Shown here in pieces: positions 41,001 through 43,629 of a stretch of 64,000 nt of DNA. The DNA lies in contig JAJKFL010000007.1 in NCBI GenBank assembly GCA_021186555.1, positions 1,995,001 to 2,059,000 of the forward strand. The letters run 5' to 3'. Origin of the DNA: Reticulitermes speratus. Taxonomy: Eukaryota > Arthropoda > Insecta > Blattodea > Rhinotermitidae. The notes under the pieces were generated by a model. That model made no database searches and was not told the origin of the DNA. It saw nothing but the letters and a program-made list of their open reading frames with translations. The position numbers were made by a program, and so were the translations under genes. Positions within the stretch are counted from its first letter, which is position 1, and each line of letters starts with the position of its first letter.

Positions 41001-43629
41001 AAAAGTTATTGAACATAAAATGTGTATTTTGATTTTCTCTACAACTTTTGTCTGAAACATTTCTCAGTCTAAGAATAACTCAGCGAGATATTATCATAAA
41101 TGTACAAGGTCTTCATGTGAAGTACCGTTATTGTTGTCAGTATTTAATTAAACTTGAATTTTCGCGACAGAGTTTCAAAAAATATTTAAACATCAAATTT
41201 CCAGTGGGAGCCAAGTTGTTCCATGCGGACGGACAGACAGACGGATATGATGAAGCTAATAGTCGCTTTTCGCAATTTTGCCAGGCGCCTAATTACACAA
41301 GTTTTTCAGTCTAGCGGCGATACAAAAATACGAACTTTAGAATTGTCCGGCGGTCAGCTTGCGCGGTGAATTATGTGTAGCCCTATATACTTTTGCATGG
41401 GGCACGCGGTAGCACAGTTGGTTGAGGCACTGTGCTACAAGCCTGAAGGTCACGGGTTCGATTCCCGATGGTTTCATTGCAATTTTCAATTACATAATCC
41501 TTCCGGCCGCACTTTGACCCTGGGGTCGACTCAGTCCTTAACAGAAATGAGTACCAGGGGTATCTGCTGGAGGGTAAAGGAGGCCGGTGCGTAGGGCTGA
41601 CAACCTTACCACCTTCATGAGCCGACTTGCTTGAAAACTGGGAACCTCAACCTTCTGCAACTCTCGGGGCCTTTTTTACGCAGCCAACTATTCCGTGTAT
41701 ATAGTAATATTTTGACTTGTTAAATCATTCACATACTGCATTCAGCATTATTGCCAGAAGATGTGACAGCATTCTTCGCAACGAAAAGTAGGCCTTAGTT
41801 CTAACGAGCTATTACAGTACAATCAGCAAATATACGACCTTGAGGGTTTGACGGGGAAAGATTTATGTGGTGATACACCGGGATGTGACAACGTGTAGTC
41901 TATTGGGTGTTTTTATTCCCCAACTTCTGCCCTGAAGAAAGACACAGCACGTTTCTTTATCAATATAGCAGACCTCATGTTGTGGCAACGCAGATATAAC
42001 ACGACACAAGTAACCTTCACTGCAGCCCTGCAACATTTCAAATGTCACAAAATACAGTTCCCGCCCCCGCGCTATATATAAATTTCAGTAACCGTACGCA
42101 CAAGCGACACAATCGACCAGCAGTCTATTGTGCCGATTTGTGACGACCCCCCCTCCCCCCCTAGATATCTCAGTGTTTCTATGCACAAGACAGACAACTG
42201 ATCAGCAATCATTCATTCATACTAACATGTGTACATAACAGAAATTAAAAGTAATACATAAGCTTTTTATCCTCCTAGATGTTTCGGCGCTTAAATCGAC
42301 ATCTTCAAGGACCTTTCTACATAGTACACACCAATGCACGTCAGAAGGACTTCAGACTGTTGGATGAAACACCTCAACACCAGACGTTTGTATGCGTATC
42401 AACGCACGTTCTGTAAAAACTTTGACTTTCAAATAGAAACGTATAAACACTGCAATAACCATTGTGTCCGGTTGTACTTTATGGCTGCTGTATTGTAAAG
42501 CAAACGCAATCCCATTACAGGCCTGGACAGGCCTTAGGGTTCCAGGAGGTTGAGGCTCCCAGATTTGTAGACAATCGGCACATGAAGGTGGTAAGGTTGT
42601 CAGCCCTACGCACCGGCCGCCTTTACCCCCCAGGAAAGATTCCTGGTACTCATTTCTGTTAGAGGCTGAGTCGACCCCAGGGCCATAGCGCGACCGAAAC
42701 GACTATGTCAATGAAAAATTCTAGTGACACCATCGGGAATCGAACCCGCGACGTTCCGGTTTGTAGCGCAGTGCCTCAACCAACTGCGCCCACCGCGTGC
42801 CCCCTGCTGTATTGTACATTTCACAAATTTAAAATTTTAATATTTTACACAAGTGCTAGTGTATAGGTATTACGTACACTTTTGACTCTTAAATCTCCCT
42901 GAGGATGACGGTTCAATCGCCGAAACATGTACAAGGGTATGAGCTTATGTAAAGCAATCCCATTACAGGACTGGACAGGCCCTGAAGGTTGCAGGAGGTT
43001 GAGGCTCCAGATTTCCAGATAATCGGCATAAGGTGGTAAGGTTGTCAGCTCTACGCACCGGTCGCCTTTACCCCAAGGAGATACTCCTGGTACTCATTTC
43101 TTTAAAGGCTGAGTCGACACCAGGGCCATAGTGCGGCAGGAAGGATTATGTCAATAAAAAATACAAGCTTATGTAAGACGTTTGATTTCTGTTACGTACG
43201 TCTGTCGGTATAAATGAATGATTACGTCAGATTACGTCAGATGATTACGTAAGAAGTGTACGGAATGACAAATAGTAAAACTGGTCAGCAGTCTAATGCG
43301 CCCACCTGGCGAAGACATTCCCGCGTTCGAACCCCTTCACGTGCTGGCACGCTGCTGATAAGGAAGATCACCGGCGACGCCACCAGCAAAGCCATGACGA
43401 CAAGCGTTGCGACGGTGAGAGACGCTTTGTGGACGCTGTTGTTGGTCCTGAGCCAGTAGCAGGGCACACAGCACAGCCAGCTGCCGTGATCTGGCGATGG
43501 TTGTGGCTGCACTTGCTGGTGGTGGTGGTGGTCAGACTCCGCAGTGTCTACAGCACTCGTGGTGGCTGCAGTGCGGGACCGAGCAGCTGGACCTGCCGAC
43601 GCTGTGACTGCACCGCGGCCCTCCTCCAT
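1809..43629 (-). CDS. neprilysin-like M13 zinc metallopeptidase (whole gene, 3' end outside window)
   Basis: M13 peptidases are type II membrane or secreted ectoenzymes that cleave oligopeptides using a HExxH zinc site. Eleven exons were placed by splice sites and reading phase: 43306-43629, 26184-26439, 23257-23358, 21854-22077, 20257-20358, 18965-19096, 17501-17625, 11245-11431, 8698-8874, 7170-7273 and 1809-2080. Together they encode about 668 residues. These comprise a roughly 70-residue cytoplasmic tail, one membrane segment, the [12 protein letters not shown] motif of the M13 N-terminal domain, and HEMLHAFD. NxS/T sequons occur in several exons, as expected for a glycosylated ectodomain. 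The third zinc ligand (ExxxD motif) and the C-terminus must lie left of position 1809. One exon, expected to carry the NAxY-type substrate-binding motif, was not found between 7170 and 2080. No frameshift was seen in the placed exons, so the gene looks functional. Its introns hold many kilobases of minisatellites. Physiological substrate unknown. Confidence 0.92.
2168..2460 (-). mobile_element. tRNA-derived SINE, family H
   Basis: On the minus strand the head reads GGATAGTTCAGTCGGTGCAG (A-box like), then GGTACGAATCCCGG (B-box like). A body of about 220 bp ends in TTTTATTATTAG. tRNA-like promoter boxes with about 30-nt spacing support a SINE. I do not know the family name. Confidence 0.65.
2494..3017. 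mobile_element. non-autonomous hAT-type DNA transposon
   Basis: Terminal inverted repeats CAGTGGTATTCAA and, on the other strand, CAGCGGTATTCAA enclose 524 bp. GGGGTACGCG is repeated in inverted subterminal positions. CAGNGG ends are typical of hAT elements. The flanking octamers TCCTAGAT and CACTAGAT match at 6 of 8 positions, consistent with an aged 8-bp duplication around CTAGAT. No transposase frame is present. Confidence 0.8.
3018..3329. other. unclassified degenerate repeat-like intronic sequence
   Basis: No intact frame. Minus-strand translation gives fragments such as [16 protein letters not shown], interrupted by a stop, which look like a decayed dispersed repeat. Identity not established. 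Confidence 0.35.
3377..3418 (-). ncRNA. hammerhead ribozyme-like motif
   Basis: Minus strand: helix I ACTCC, core CTGAAGA, helix II GGCAT/ATGCC, GAAA, helix III ACATGT, cleavage nucleotide A, helix I GGAGT. The five-bp helix I and both catalytic strands are intact (N7 may be any base). ACATGT is palindromic, which favours a dimeric helix III as in retroelement hammerheads. Confidence 0.75.
3722..3764 (+). ncRNA. hammerhead ribozyme-like motif, weakened helix III
   Basis: Helix I ACTCC/GGAGT and core CTGAAGA...GAAA are kept. Helix III has decayed to ATATTT with cleavage nucleotide C, and helix II has one mismatch. Inverted partner of the motif at 3377-3418. Confidence 0.5.
3816..4495. other. 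intronic sequence with a tRNA-like fragment
   Basis: Around 4135-4205 a + strand segment has TGTAGCGGTAACTC and GTTCGAATACC, resembling SINE A and B boxes. A related shred occurs near 44100-44140 in the opposite direction. Nothing else is recognised. Confidence 0.4.
4496..5494. repeat. 19-bp minisatellite, about 52 copies
   Basis: Unit ACATGACAGTGTATTAGTA repeated head to tail for about 1 kb. Variants are ACATGGCAG and occasional one-base deletions. Confidence 0.97.
5608..5854 (-). mobile_element. tRNA-derived SINE, family A (copy 2) with target-site duplication
   Basis: The tRNA-like head is at the right end (TCTAAAGCGTGGGTCTTCGG, then GGTTCGAATCC slightly changed) and an A-run at the left end (T7 on the + strand). 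Flanks CAGTTACACAGTAT (5594-5607) and CAGTCACACAGTAT (5855-5868) match at 13 of 14 positions, a clear target-site duplication. Confidence 0.88.
5885..6200. other. intronic sequence with a short tandem duplication
   Basis: A segment of about 50 bp with CAGACGCTCCACCATGTACC is present twice in tandem (5917-6005). On the minus strand it runs into a good donor-like GTAAGTATAGG near 5910, but the frame has no M13 similarity, so I do not call an exon. Confidence 0.5.
6222..6263 (+). ncRNA. hammerhead ribozyme-like motif
   Basis: Core CTGATGA at 6227, helix II GGCACC/GGTGCC, GAAA, ACATGT and cleavage nucleotide A. Helix I GGCCCC pairs with GAGGTT at five of six positions, counting G-U. No inverted partner was found nearby. 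Confidence 0.65.
6410..6990. mobile_element. foldback MITE-like repeat (CGACGTTTCGG family)
   Basis: The left part has CACCGTGTAGTAGATGAGTG followed by CGACGTTTCGGAGGAACG. The right part has the reverse, CCGAAACGTCG then CTCATCTAGTACACGGCG. The interior is non-coding. Related arms occur near 8.2, 11.5, 26.5, 31.4, 44.6 and 57.9 kb. Confidence 0.55.
7170..7273 (-). CDS. M13 peptidase, exon before the catalytic exon
   Basis: Acceptor TTGTAG, then [19 protein letters not shown], ending ADQ plus two bases before GTAAGT. 104 nt, phase 0 in and two bases out. The FF/GNVVRRY segment matches the M13 region where a helix precedes the NAxY strand. Supported by splice sites, phase and position rather than by a long open frame. 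Confidence 0.88.
7409..7588. mobile_element. pogo/Tigger-type MITE (copy 1)
   Basis: Starts CAGTGGAACTCGGTTATAACG and ends GGGTTCGACTG before TA. Ends of the form CAGTCGAACCCGTTATAACG with TA targets are typical of pogo/Tigger elements. Internal TTAATGGTTAACAGTGAGG is shared with copies at 7646 and 21168. No coding frame. Confidence 0.75.
7646..7831. mobile_element. pogo/Tigger-type MITE (copy 2, inverted)
   Basis: Reverse-complement relative of the element at 7409-7588. Begins CAGCCGAACCCGGTTATAACG and ends near GTTCGGACTC before TA. The internal TGTTAACCATAACATTA block is shared. The two copies form a large inverted pair with a spacer of about 57 bp. Confidence 0.72.
8144..8368. mobile_element. 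near-perfect palindromic foldback element
   Basis: Arms of about 95 bp. AAATCTGTGGTCTTCTGGG at the left returns as CCCAGAAGACCACAGATTT at the right, with CGACGTTTCGGGACAAC / GTTGTCCCGAAACGTCG inside. The loop of about 40 bp contains GAGGATCCTC. Same repeat family as the CGACGTTTCGG arms elsewhere. Confidence 0.85.
8698..8874 (-). CDS. M13 peptidase exon ([20 protein letters not shown])
   Basis: Acceptor GTGGCAG, donor GTGAGT, 177 nt, phase 0 to 0. Encodes the helical segment with [17 protein letters not shown], corresponding to the strongly conserved LxWMDxxTKxxAxxK stretch of M13 enzymes. An NQT sequon follows. Positioned between exons 11245-11431 and 7170-7273. Confidence 0.93.
9161..9340 (-). 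mobile_element. tRNA-derived SINE, family G (truncated copy)
   Basis: Minus strand: degraded head, B-box-like GGATTCGATCC, a body including ATTTGTGGTAGACAATTGG, then CTCTTCGAGTACTTCGG and GTCACTATCATTACTCC. Matches the family copies at 24782, 25999 and 59718. Confidence 0.65.
9364..9912. repeat. tandem repeat of about 114 bp, five copies
   Basis: Each copy has GTACCGCGCAGTAAACACAC, then CAGTTATACAAACCAGTCAG, then GAAATAATCGCTGTTTGTTC. Copies differ by small deletions, and the fourth and fifth are shortened. Confidence 0.92.
9913..10535. other. intronic sequence, nothing recognised
   Basis: No exon of the peptidase, no long repeat. A short self-similar patch (GGTAACTATGGCAACCGG, then TAACCATAGCAACCAG) lies near 10411-10451. 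Confidence 0.5.
10661..10917 (-). mobile_element. tRNA-derived SINE, family A (copy 3)
   Basis: Full-length relative of 5608-5854 with the tRNA-like head at the right and a T9 run at the left. ATGGCTGCAT before the element and ATGACTGTAT after it could be an aged target-site duplication. A separate tRNA-like stretch (GGTAGCTCAGTCAGTACAG on the minus strand) abuts the left end near 10620-10640. Confidence 0.8.
11007..11052 (-). ncRNA. hammerhead ribozyme-like motif
   Basis: Minus strand: helix I CACTTC, core CTGAAGA, helix II GGCCA/TGGCC, GAAA, ACGTGT, cleavage nucleotide A, helix I GAAGTG. Six pairs in helix I after one G-G mismatch next to the core. Confidence 0.65.
11104..11148 (+). pseudogene. 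decayed hammerhead-like motif
   Basis: Inverted partner of 11007-11052: CTGAAGA, GGCCA/TGGCC and ACATGTAG are present, but the catalytic GAAA has become GACA, which should abolish activity. Confidence 0.55.
11245..11431 (-). CDS. M13 peptidase exon ([18 protein letters not shown])
   Basis: Acceptor TTGCAG, donor GTAGGC, 187 nt, entering with one base (completing AGG) and leaving in phase 0. [17 protein letters not shown] aligns with the M13 xNYLxWRxVxxxxxxL helix. [19 protein letters not shown] aligns with the WRRCxxxVxxxMxxAxxxLYV segment, keeping the cysteine. Contains an NTT sequon. Confidence 0.93.
11466..11800. mobile_element. foldback repeat of the CGACGTTTCGG family
   Basis: Arms CGACGTTTCGGTACAACCTA and, at the right, TAGGTTGTACCGAAACGTCG are inverted. 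The spacer holds a second shorter CCGAAACGTCG arm. The right side ends with GGCGGAAGCCTGAAGTAACG, also seen at 8.4, 26.6 and 31.5 kb. It begins about 35 bp from the acceptor of the neighbouring exon. Confidence 0.65.
11902..15638. repeat. 49-bp minisatellite, about 77 copies (3.7 kb)
   Basis: Unit of 49 bp containing GGAGTATCTGGAACTGAGAG, GTGGATGTTGAGGAACTGC and ATAAGTGG. A 47-bp form lacking one GA dominates the left end. One-base deletions are dense from about 12.8 to 15.05 kb and rare at both ends. The very long minus-strand frames here are artefacts of the array. Confidence 0.97.
15673..17013. repeat. 45-bp minisatellite, about 30 copies
   Basis: Unit 45 bp: GTTATGTAGCGTGCTTGAGA, GAGACTGCAGATATACAGAA, GATGC. 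As 45 is divisible by three, open frames run through in several frames and strands. They are not proteins. Marker variants recur 630 bp apart, showing a 14-unit higher-order duplication. Confidence 0.97.
17112..17420 (+). repeat. dispersed repeat, family F (copy 1)
   Basis: Contains GTGACTATTAGCTTCGTCAC, TGTCTGTCTGTCCG, GGCTCCCAATTTG and CATGAAGACCTATGTA. The same blocks occur inverted at 40975-41310 and, more decayed, at about 25400-25650. Type of element unknown. Confidence 0.6.
17501..17625 (-). CDS. M13 peptidase exon ([15 protein letters not shown])
   Basis: Acceptor TTGCAG, donor GTAACT, 125 nt, phase 0 in and two bases (AG) out. [11 protein letters not shown] matches the conserved xDWLxYxNxIF block of M13 proteins. 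[16 protein letters not shown] matches the following V-x-PxYL segment. Has an NFT sequon. Confidence 0.93.
17700..18240. other. intronic sequence, nothing recognised
   Basis: AT-rich, no exon-like frame or clear repeat before the SINE-like boundary near 18250. Confidence 0.5.
18250..18790 (+). mobile_element. SINE family G copy with an internal minisatellite expansion
   Basis: GGGTTCGATCCCAGGCCGG, GTCCACGTGGAATTTG and AGGTGG at the left match the B-box and body of family G (24782, 59718). GGTTTTCCTGTCACCACC at the right matches the element's distal part. Between them the segment GTTTCTGTCGGAGTACTT is amplified. Confidence 0.7.
18322..18711. repeat. 21-bp minisatellite, about 18 copies
   Basis: 21-bp unit GGGGTTTCTGTC followed by GGAGTACTT (or GAAGTACTT), giving an apparent TETPSTP protein repeat on the minus strand. 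Its core corresponds to GGTTTCTCCCCGAGTACTCG inside family G SINEs. Confidence 0.95.
18965..19096 (-). CDS. M13 peptidase exon ([14 protein letters not shown])
   Basis: Acceptor TTTCAG, donor GTAGGC, 132 nt, phase 0 to 0. Starts [20 protein letters not shown], the M13 helix with the xxxxLExxLA pattern, and ends LLFASMLSK. Lies in order between exons 20257-20358 and 17501-17625. Confidence 0.9.
19255..19770. repeat. tandem repeat of about 190 bp, 2.5 copies, with an inverted end
   Basis: TTTTGTACAATTGATCAACT, then AACAAATTCACAAACAAGTT and GCTGCATTGGTC, is repeated near 19280, 19470 and 19670. At 19725-19769 the segment returns inverted (TTGTTGGTGTGAGTTGATCA). Confidence 0.85.
19771..20250. 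other. intronic sequence, nothing recognised
   Basis: No peptidase exon and no repeat identified. Confidence 0.45.
20257..20358 (-). CDS. M13 peptidase exon ([17 protein letters not shown])
   Basis: Acceptor GTGTTAG, donor GTGAGG, 102 nt, phase 0 to 0. [14 protein letters not shown] follows PYPE of the previous exon, giving the typical M13 helix after the LDLP/Y segment. The correct frame is not the longest one at this place. Phase and family pattern decide it. Confidence 0.87.
20608..20996. repeat. 30-bp minisatellite, 13 copies
   Basis: Unit 30 bp: ACACCAGCACACCAGTCTAT then ATAATAAAGT. Nearly identical copies with one single-base deletion. Apparent frames in both strands come from the unit length. 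Confidence 0.97.
21168..21353. mobile_element. pogo/Tigger-type MITE (copy 3)
   Basis: CAGTTCAACCCGTTATATAACG at the left and CAGAGTTCGACTG at the right, flanked on both sides by TA. Internal TGTTAACCATAACATTATA is shared with 7646-7831. Confidence 0.8.
21354..21853. other. intronic sequence, nothing recognised
   Basis: No exon or clear repeat was seen between the MITE and the next peptidase exon. Confidence 0.45.
21854..22077 (-). CDS. M13 peptidase exon ([12 protein letters not shown]...VFLDLP)
   Basis: Acceptor TTGCAG, donor GTAAGT, 224 nt, two bases in and phase 0 out. Encodes [13 protein letters not shown] (cf. xLGGWP), then [20 protein letters not shown] and [13 protein letters not shown], the M13 strand pair ending in D-x-P. 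Contains an NRT sequon. Ends PYPE. Confidence 0.93.
22271..23181. repeat. 29-bp minisatellite, about 30 copies
   Basis: Unit 29 bp: GCTACAGAAGGACACGCTGC then TGATGTTAG. Some units carry an extra GCTACAG, making longer 36-bp repeats in a roughly periodic pattern. Ends about 75 bp before the donor of exon 23257-23358. Confidence 0.95.
23257..23358 (-). CDS. M13 peptidase exon ([16 protein letters not shown])
   Basis: Acceptor CCTGCAG, donor GTAAGT, 102 nt, two bases in and one out, matching both neighbours. [14 protein letters not shown] is the conserved M13 segment K(A/L)xxxYxSCxN including its cysteine. The exon is only 102 nt and is squeezed between the 29-bp and 73-bp arrays. Confidence 0.9.
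23372..24244. repeat. 73-bp minisatellite, 12 copies
   Basis: Unit 73 bp with TAGGTGACAGTAATCTACTA, AACTGAAGATGGCGCAGTAG and TTACACAATGGGTAATGGCA. It starts 14 bp upstream of an exon's acceptor, so it abuts the branch-point region. Confidence 0.96.
24245..24769. other. intronic sequence, nothing recognised
   Basis: A short duplication (GACTTTGTAACTACA twice near 24530-24560) is the only feature seen. Confidence 0.45.
24782..25052 (+). mobile_element. tRNA-derived SINE, family G, with target-site duplication
   Basis: Head GGCCGTGCCGTGGTCAGACG (A-box like), CCCGGGTCAGTCCATG (degraded B box), then a body with ACAGGTTTTTCCCGGAGTAC and a distal A10 run. Flanks AATGCCTACGTC (24770-24781) and AATGCCTACATC (25053-25064) match at 11 of 12 positions. 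Confidence 0.85.
25065..25998. other. intronic sequence with a decayed family F repeat
   Basis: About 25400-25650 resembles the family F repeat (TAGCGACTTAGTCTCCTC and CATAAAGACCTACGTA versus the 17.1-kb copy). Otherwise nothing is recognised. Confidence 0.45.
25999..26153 (-). mobile_element. tRNA-derived SINE, family G (truncated copy)
   Basis: Minus strand has CATGGGATTTGTGGTGAG, CTTTCTCTTCGAGTATTTTC and CGTTCCACCAATGCTCG, matching the body of family G. The head is missing or decayed. It ends about 30 bp from the donor of exon 26184-26439. Confidence 0.6.
26184..26439 (-). CDS. M13 peptidase exon with [12 protein letters not shown]
   Basis: Acceptor TTTCACAG, donor GTAAGT, 256 nt, phase 0 in and one base out. 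Encodes DDDACTG, then [20 protein letters not shown] and [15 protein letters not shown]. This is the signature start of the M13 ectodomain, with CxxxxC and DPCxDFYxFACGxW. Has an NTS sequon. The A-box-like foldback repeat at 26488 lies just upstream. Confidence 0.96.
26488..26680. mobile_element. foldback repeat of the CGACGTTTCGG family
   Basis: Inverted arms GTTTACCGACGTTTCGGGAC and CACGAAACGTCGGTAAAC with a short spacer. The tail GGCGGAAGGCTAAAATC is as in related copies. Begins about 50 bp upstream of the ectodomain exon's acceptor. Confidence 0.65.
26681..27700. other. intron 1 sequence, mostly unrecognised
   Basis: Near 26980-27030 the minus-strand phrase [16 protein letters not shown] recalls a common insect repeat. 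No peptidase exon is found. Confidence 0.4.
27709..27975 (+). mobile_element. tRNA-derived SINE, family B (copy 1)
   Basis: Head AGTTGGTTGAGGCACTGCGC (A-box like) and GGGTTCGATTCCCG (perfect B box), then a body with TCGACTCAGCCTCTAAC and AATGAGTACCAGGAATA, ending GGGATTGATTTGCTTTA. Matches 41402, 42498 and 42953. Confidence 0.85.
27976..28475. other. intron 1 sequence, nothing recognised
   Basis: No exon-like frame or repeat seen. Confidence 0.45.
28476..29452 (-). repeat. 39-bp minisatellite built from a LINE 3' end, 25 copies
   Basis: Minus-strand unit 39 bp: GAGGCTACGGACCTGTCGTA, AGACAGACTGCAGAATGAA. This is exactly the last coding stretch (GYGPVVRQT) and stop region of the adjoining LINE. 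The array ends with the element's GAATGAATGAATGA tail. Variants TACAGAAT and GATAGACT are spread in a repeating order. The 333-residue frame is an artefact of the unit length. Confidence 0.96.
29410..29690 (-). mobile_element. non-LTR retrotransposon (LINE) fragment, C-terminus of reverse transcriptase ORF
   Basis: Encodes [40 protein letters not shown] and [16 protein letters not shown]. WIGHxLRxxxLLxxxxEGxxxGxxxxGRxRxxxLDDL is typical of the C-terminal end of LINE polyproteins. 5' truncated, and its last codons lead into the 39-bp array. Confidence 0.85.
29700..30585. other. intron 1 sequence, nothing recognised
   Basis: AT-rich on the left, more balanced near 30200-30350. No exon, no repeat identified. 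Confidence 0.45.
30586..31047. repeat. 43-bp minisatellite, about 11 copies
   Basis: Unit 43 bp: ACTTAACACAGCACTTCTGT, ATGTGTGCTGCCATTACACG, TAG. Middle copies (30740-30930) have several one-base deletions. Confidence 0.95.
31176..31220 (-). ncRNA. hammerhead ribozyme-like motif (best canonical match)
   Basis: Minus strand: helix I AGTCC, core CTGATGA, helix II GGTCC/GGATC (one G-U), GAAA, ACATGT, cleavage nucleotide C, helix I GGACT. All conserved core positions and a fully paired 5-bp helix I are present. Confidence 0.8.
31330..31550. mobile_element. foldback repeat of the CGACGTTTCGG family
   Basis: Arms GTTACCGACGTTTCGGGACT and GTCGCGAAACGTCGGTAAAT are inverted. The outer parts GGCAGCGTTCGTTGG and ATCAGCGCTGTG are also partly inverted. 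Ends with GGGGAAGCCTGAAGTGACG. Confidence 0.6.
31704..32100 (+). mobile_element. LINE 3' fragment, C-terminus of reverse transcriptase ORF
   Basis: Frame from [20 protein letters not shown] through [20 protein letters not shown] to [12 protein letters not shown], then GAATGAATGAAT, the microsatellite-like 3' tail. Same family as 29410-29690 but without the tandem expansion. 5' truncated, so not an active copy. Confidence 0.88.
32101..32885. other. intron 1 sequence, nothing recognised
   Basis: No exon of the peptidase and no clear repeat. A decayed GTTTCGGAGGAAC shred near 32855 recalls the foldback family. Confidence 0.4.
32886..33046. repeat. 53-bp tandem repeat, three copies
   Basis: Each copy carries TGGTACTAGAGATAAACTTG, GTGTCAGTAGGCATTCAATA and a CTGTACGTGA end. 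Confidence 0.92.
33511..33556 (+). ncRNA. degenerate hammerhead-like motif
   Basis: CTGATGA, a poorly paired helix II, GAAA, ACATGT and cleavage nucleotide A are present. Helix I is not convincingly complementary. Probably inactive. Confidence 0.4.
33839..37746. repeat. 51-bp minisatellite, about 76 copies (3.9 kb)
   Basis: Unit 51 bp: ATAGCTAGCTGTGTCTATGG, TTGGTCTACAGGCCTGACTT, CGTGATATACA. Length divisible by three gives the false [17 protein letters not shown] repeat protein. A run of marker variants at about 34.0-34.7 kb recurs at about 36.3-37.0 kb. Indels cluster near 36.06-36.18 kb. Confidence 0.97.
37747..38288. other. intron 1 sequence, nothing recognised
   Basis: No exon or repeat seen. 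A 100-residue + strand frame at 37775-38077 has no recognisable motif. Confidence 0.4.
38289..39870. repeat. 35-bp minisatellite, about 45 copies
   Basis: Unit 35 bp: ATACAGTCAAGTAACTGTCC, AGTATCTGTGTAGTC. Very homogeneous; the main variant is AACCGTCC. Each unit contains the dyad ACAGT-6 nt-ACTGT. Confidence 0.97.
39871..40560 (+). repeat. probable LINE or SINE 3' ends with (GAATT)n tail
   Basis: AGCAACTGGCCCTGCGCTGC with TTAATAAACAGAATTGAATG (near 39885-39935) recurs at 40480-40555 as TAACTGGCCATTGTGCTGTT with GAATTGAATTGAATTGAATT. Short GAATT-type tails suggest non-LTR element ends. A (TA)n microsatellite lies at 40269-40292. Confidence 0.5.
40975..41310 (-). repeat. dispersed repeat, family F (copy 2, inverted)
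   Basis: GACGGACAGACAGACGG, GAAGCTAATAGTCGCTTTTC and GGTCTTCATGTGAAGTA are the reverse complements of blocks at 17.1-17.4 kb. Confidence 0.6.
41402..41665 (+). mobile_element. tRNA-derived SINE, family B (copy 2)
   Basis: Head GCACGCGGTAGCACAGTTGG and GGGTTCGATTCCCG (B box), body with TCGACTCAGTCCTTAAC and AATGAGTACCAGGGGTA. The [20 protein letters not shown] frame is the head translated, not a gene. Confidence 0.85.
41666..42240. other. intron 1 sequence, nothing recognised
   Basis: No exon or repeat identified. Confidence 0.4.
42260..42940. mobile_element. inverted pair of decayed hammerhead-like motifs split by a SINE
   Basis: Left end, minus strand: TTGAAGA (core C changed to T) with GAAACATCTAGG. 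Right end, plus strand (42895-42938): CTGAGGA, GAAA, ACATGT. The arrangement matches the 58-kb and 3.5-kb elements. A family B SINE with a perfect duplication has inserted between the arms. Confidence 0.5.
42498..42803 (-). mobile_element. tRNA-derived SINE, family B (copy 3), perfect 13-bp target-site duplication
   Basis: Full-length minus-strand copy with head at the right (GCAGTTGGTTGAGGCACTGC, GGGTTCGATTCCCG). CTGCTGTATTGTA flanks it exactly at 42485-42497 and 42804-42816, so this is a recent insertion. Confidence 0.93.
42953..43165 (-). mobile_element. tRNA-derived SINE, family B (copy 4), 5' truncated
   Basis: Same body as copy 3 but lacking the tRNA head. AGCTTATGTAA flanks both sides (42942-42952 and 43166-43176), showing that it inserted already truncated. 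Confidence 0.85.
43280..43340 (+). other. tRNA-like stretch overlapping the 3' end of exon 1
   Basis: The + strand reads TGGTCAGCAGT (A-box like, one base short) and, 33 nt on, GTTCGAACC (B-box core). The exon 1 donor and the last codons before it lie inside it. The A-box match is imperfect, so a chance resemblance is possible. Confidence 0.35.
43306..43629 (-). CDS. M13 peptidase exon 1: cytoplasmic tail and membrane anchor
   Basis: ATG at 43629 is the first Met after an in-frame TGA about 27 nt upstream. The tail is rich in A, S, T and His ([14 protein letters not shown]) and holds LCCVPCYW, possible palmitoylation cysteines. [20 protein letters not shown] is the single membrane segment of a type II protein. 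The donor is CAG before GTGGGC, in phase 0, which matches the phase of the next exon. An earlier donor candidate, CAC before GTGAAG at 43340, would break the frame. 5' untranslated exons were not located. Confidence 0.85.

Noticed and set aside
43341-43629. Exon 1 ending at the GTGAAG donor (43340)
   Set aside because: It would leave one base over and put the next exon out of frame; CAG|GTGGGC at 43306 fits the phase.
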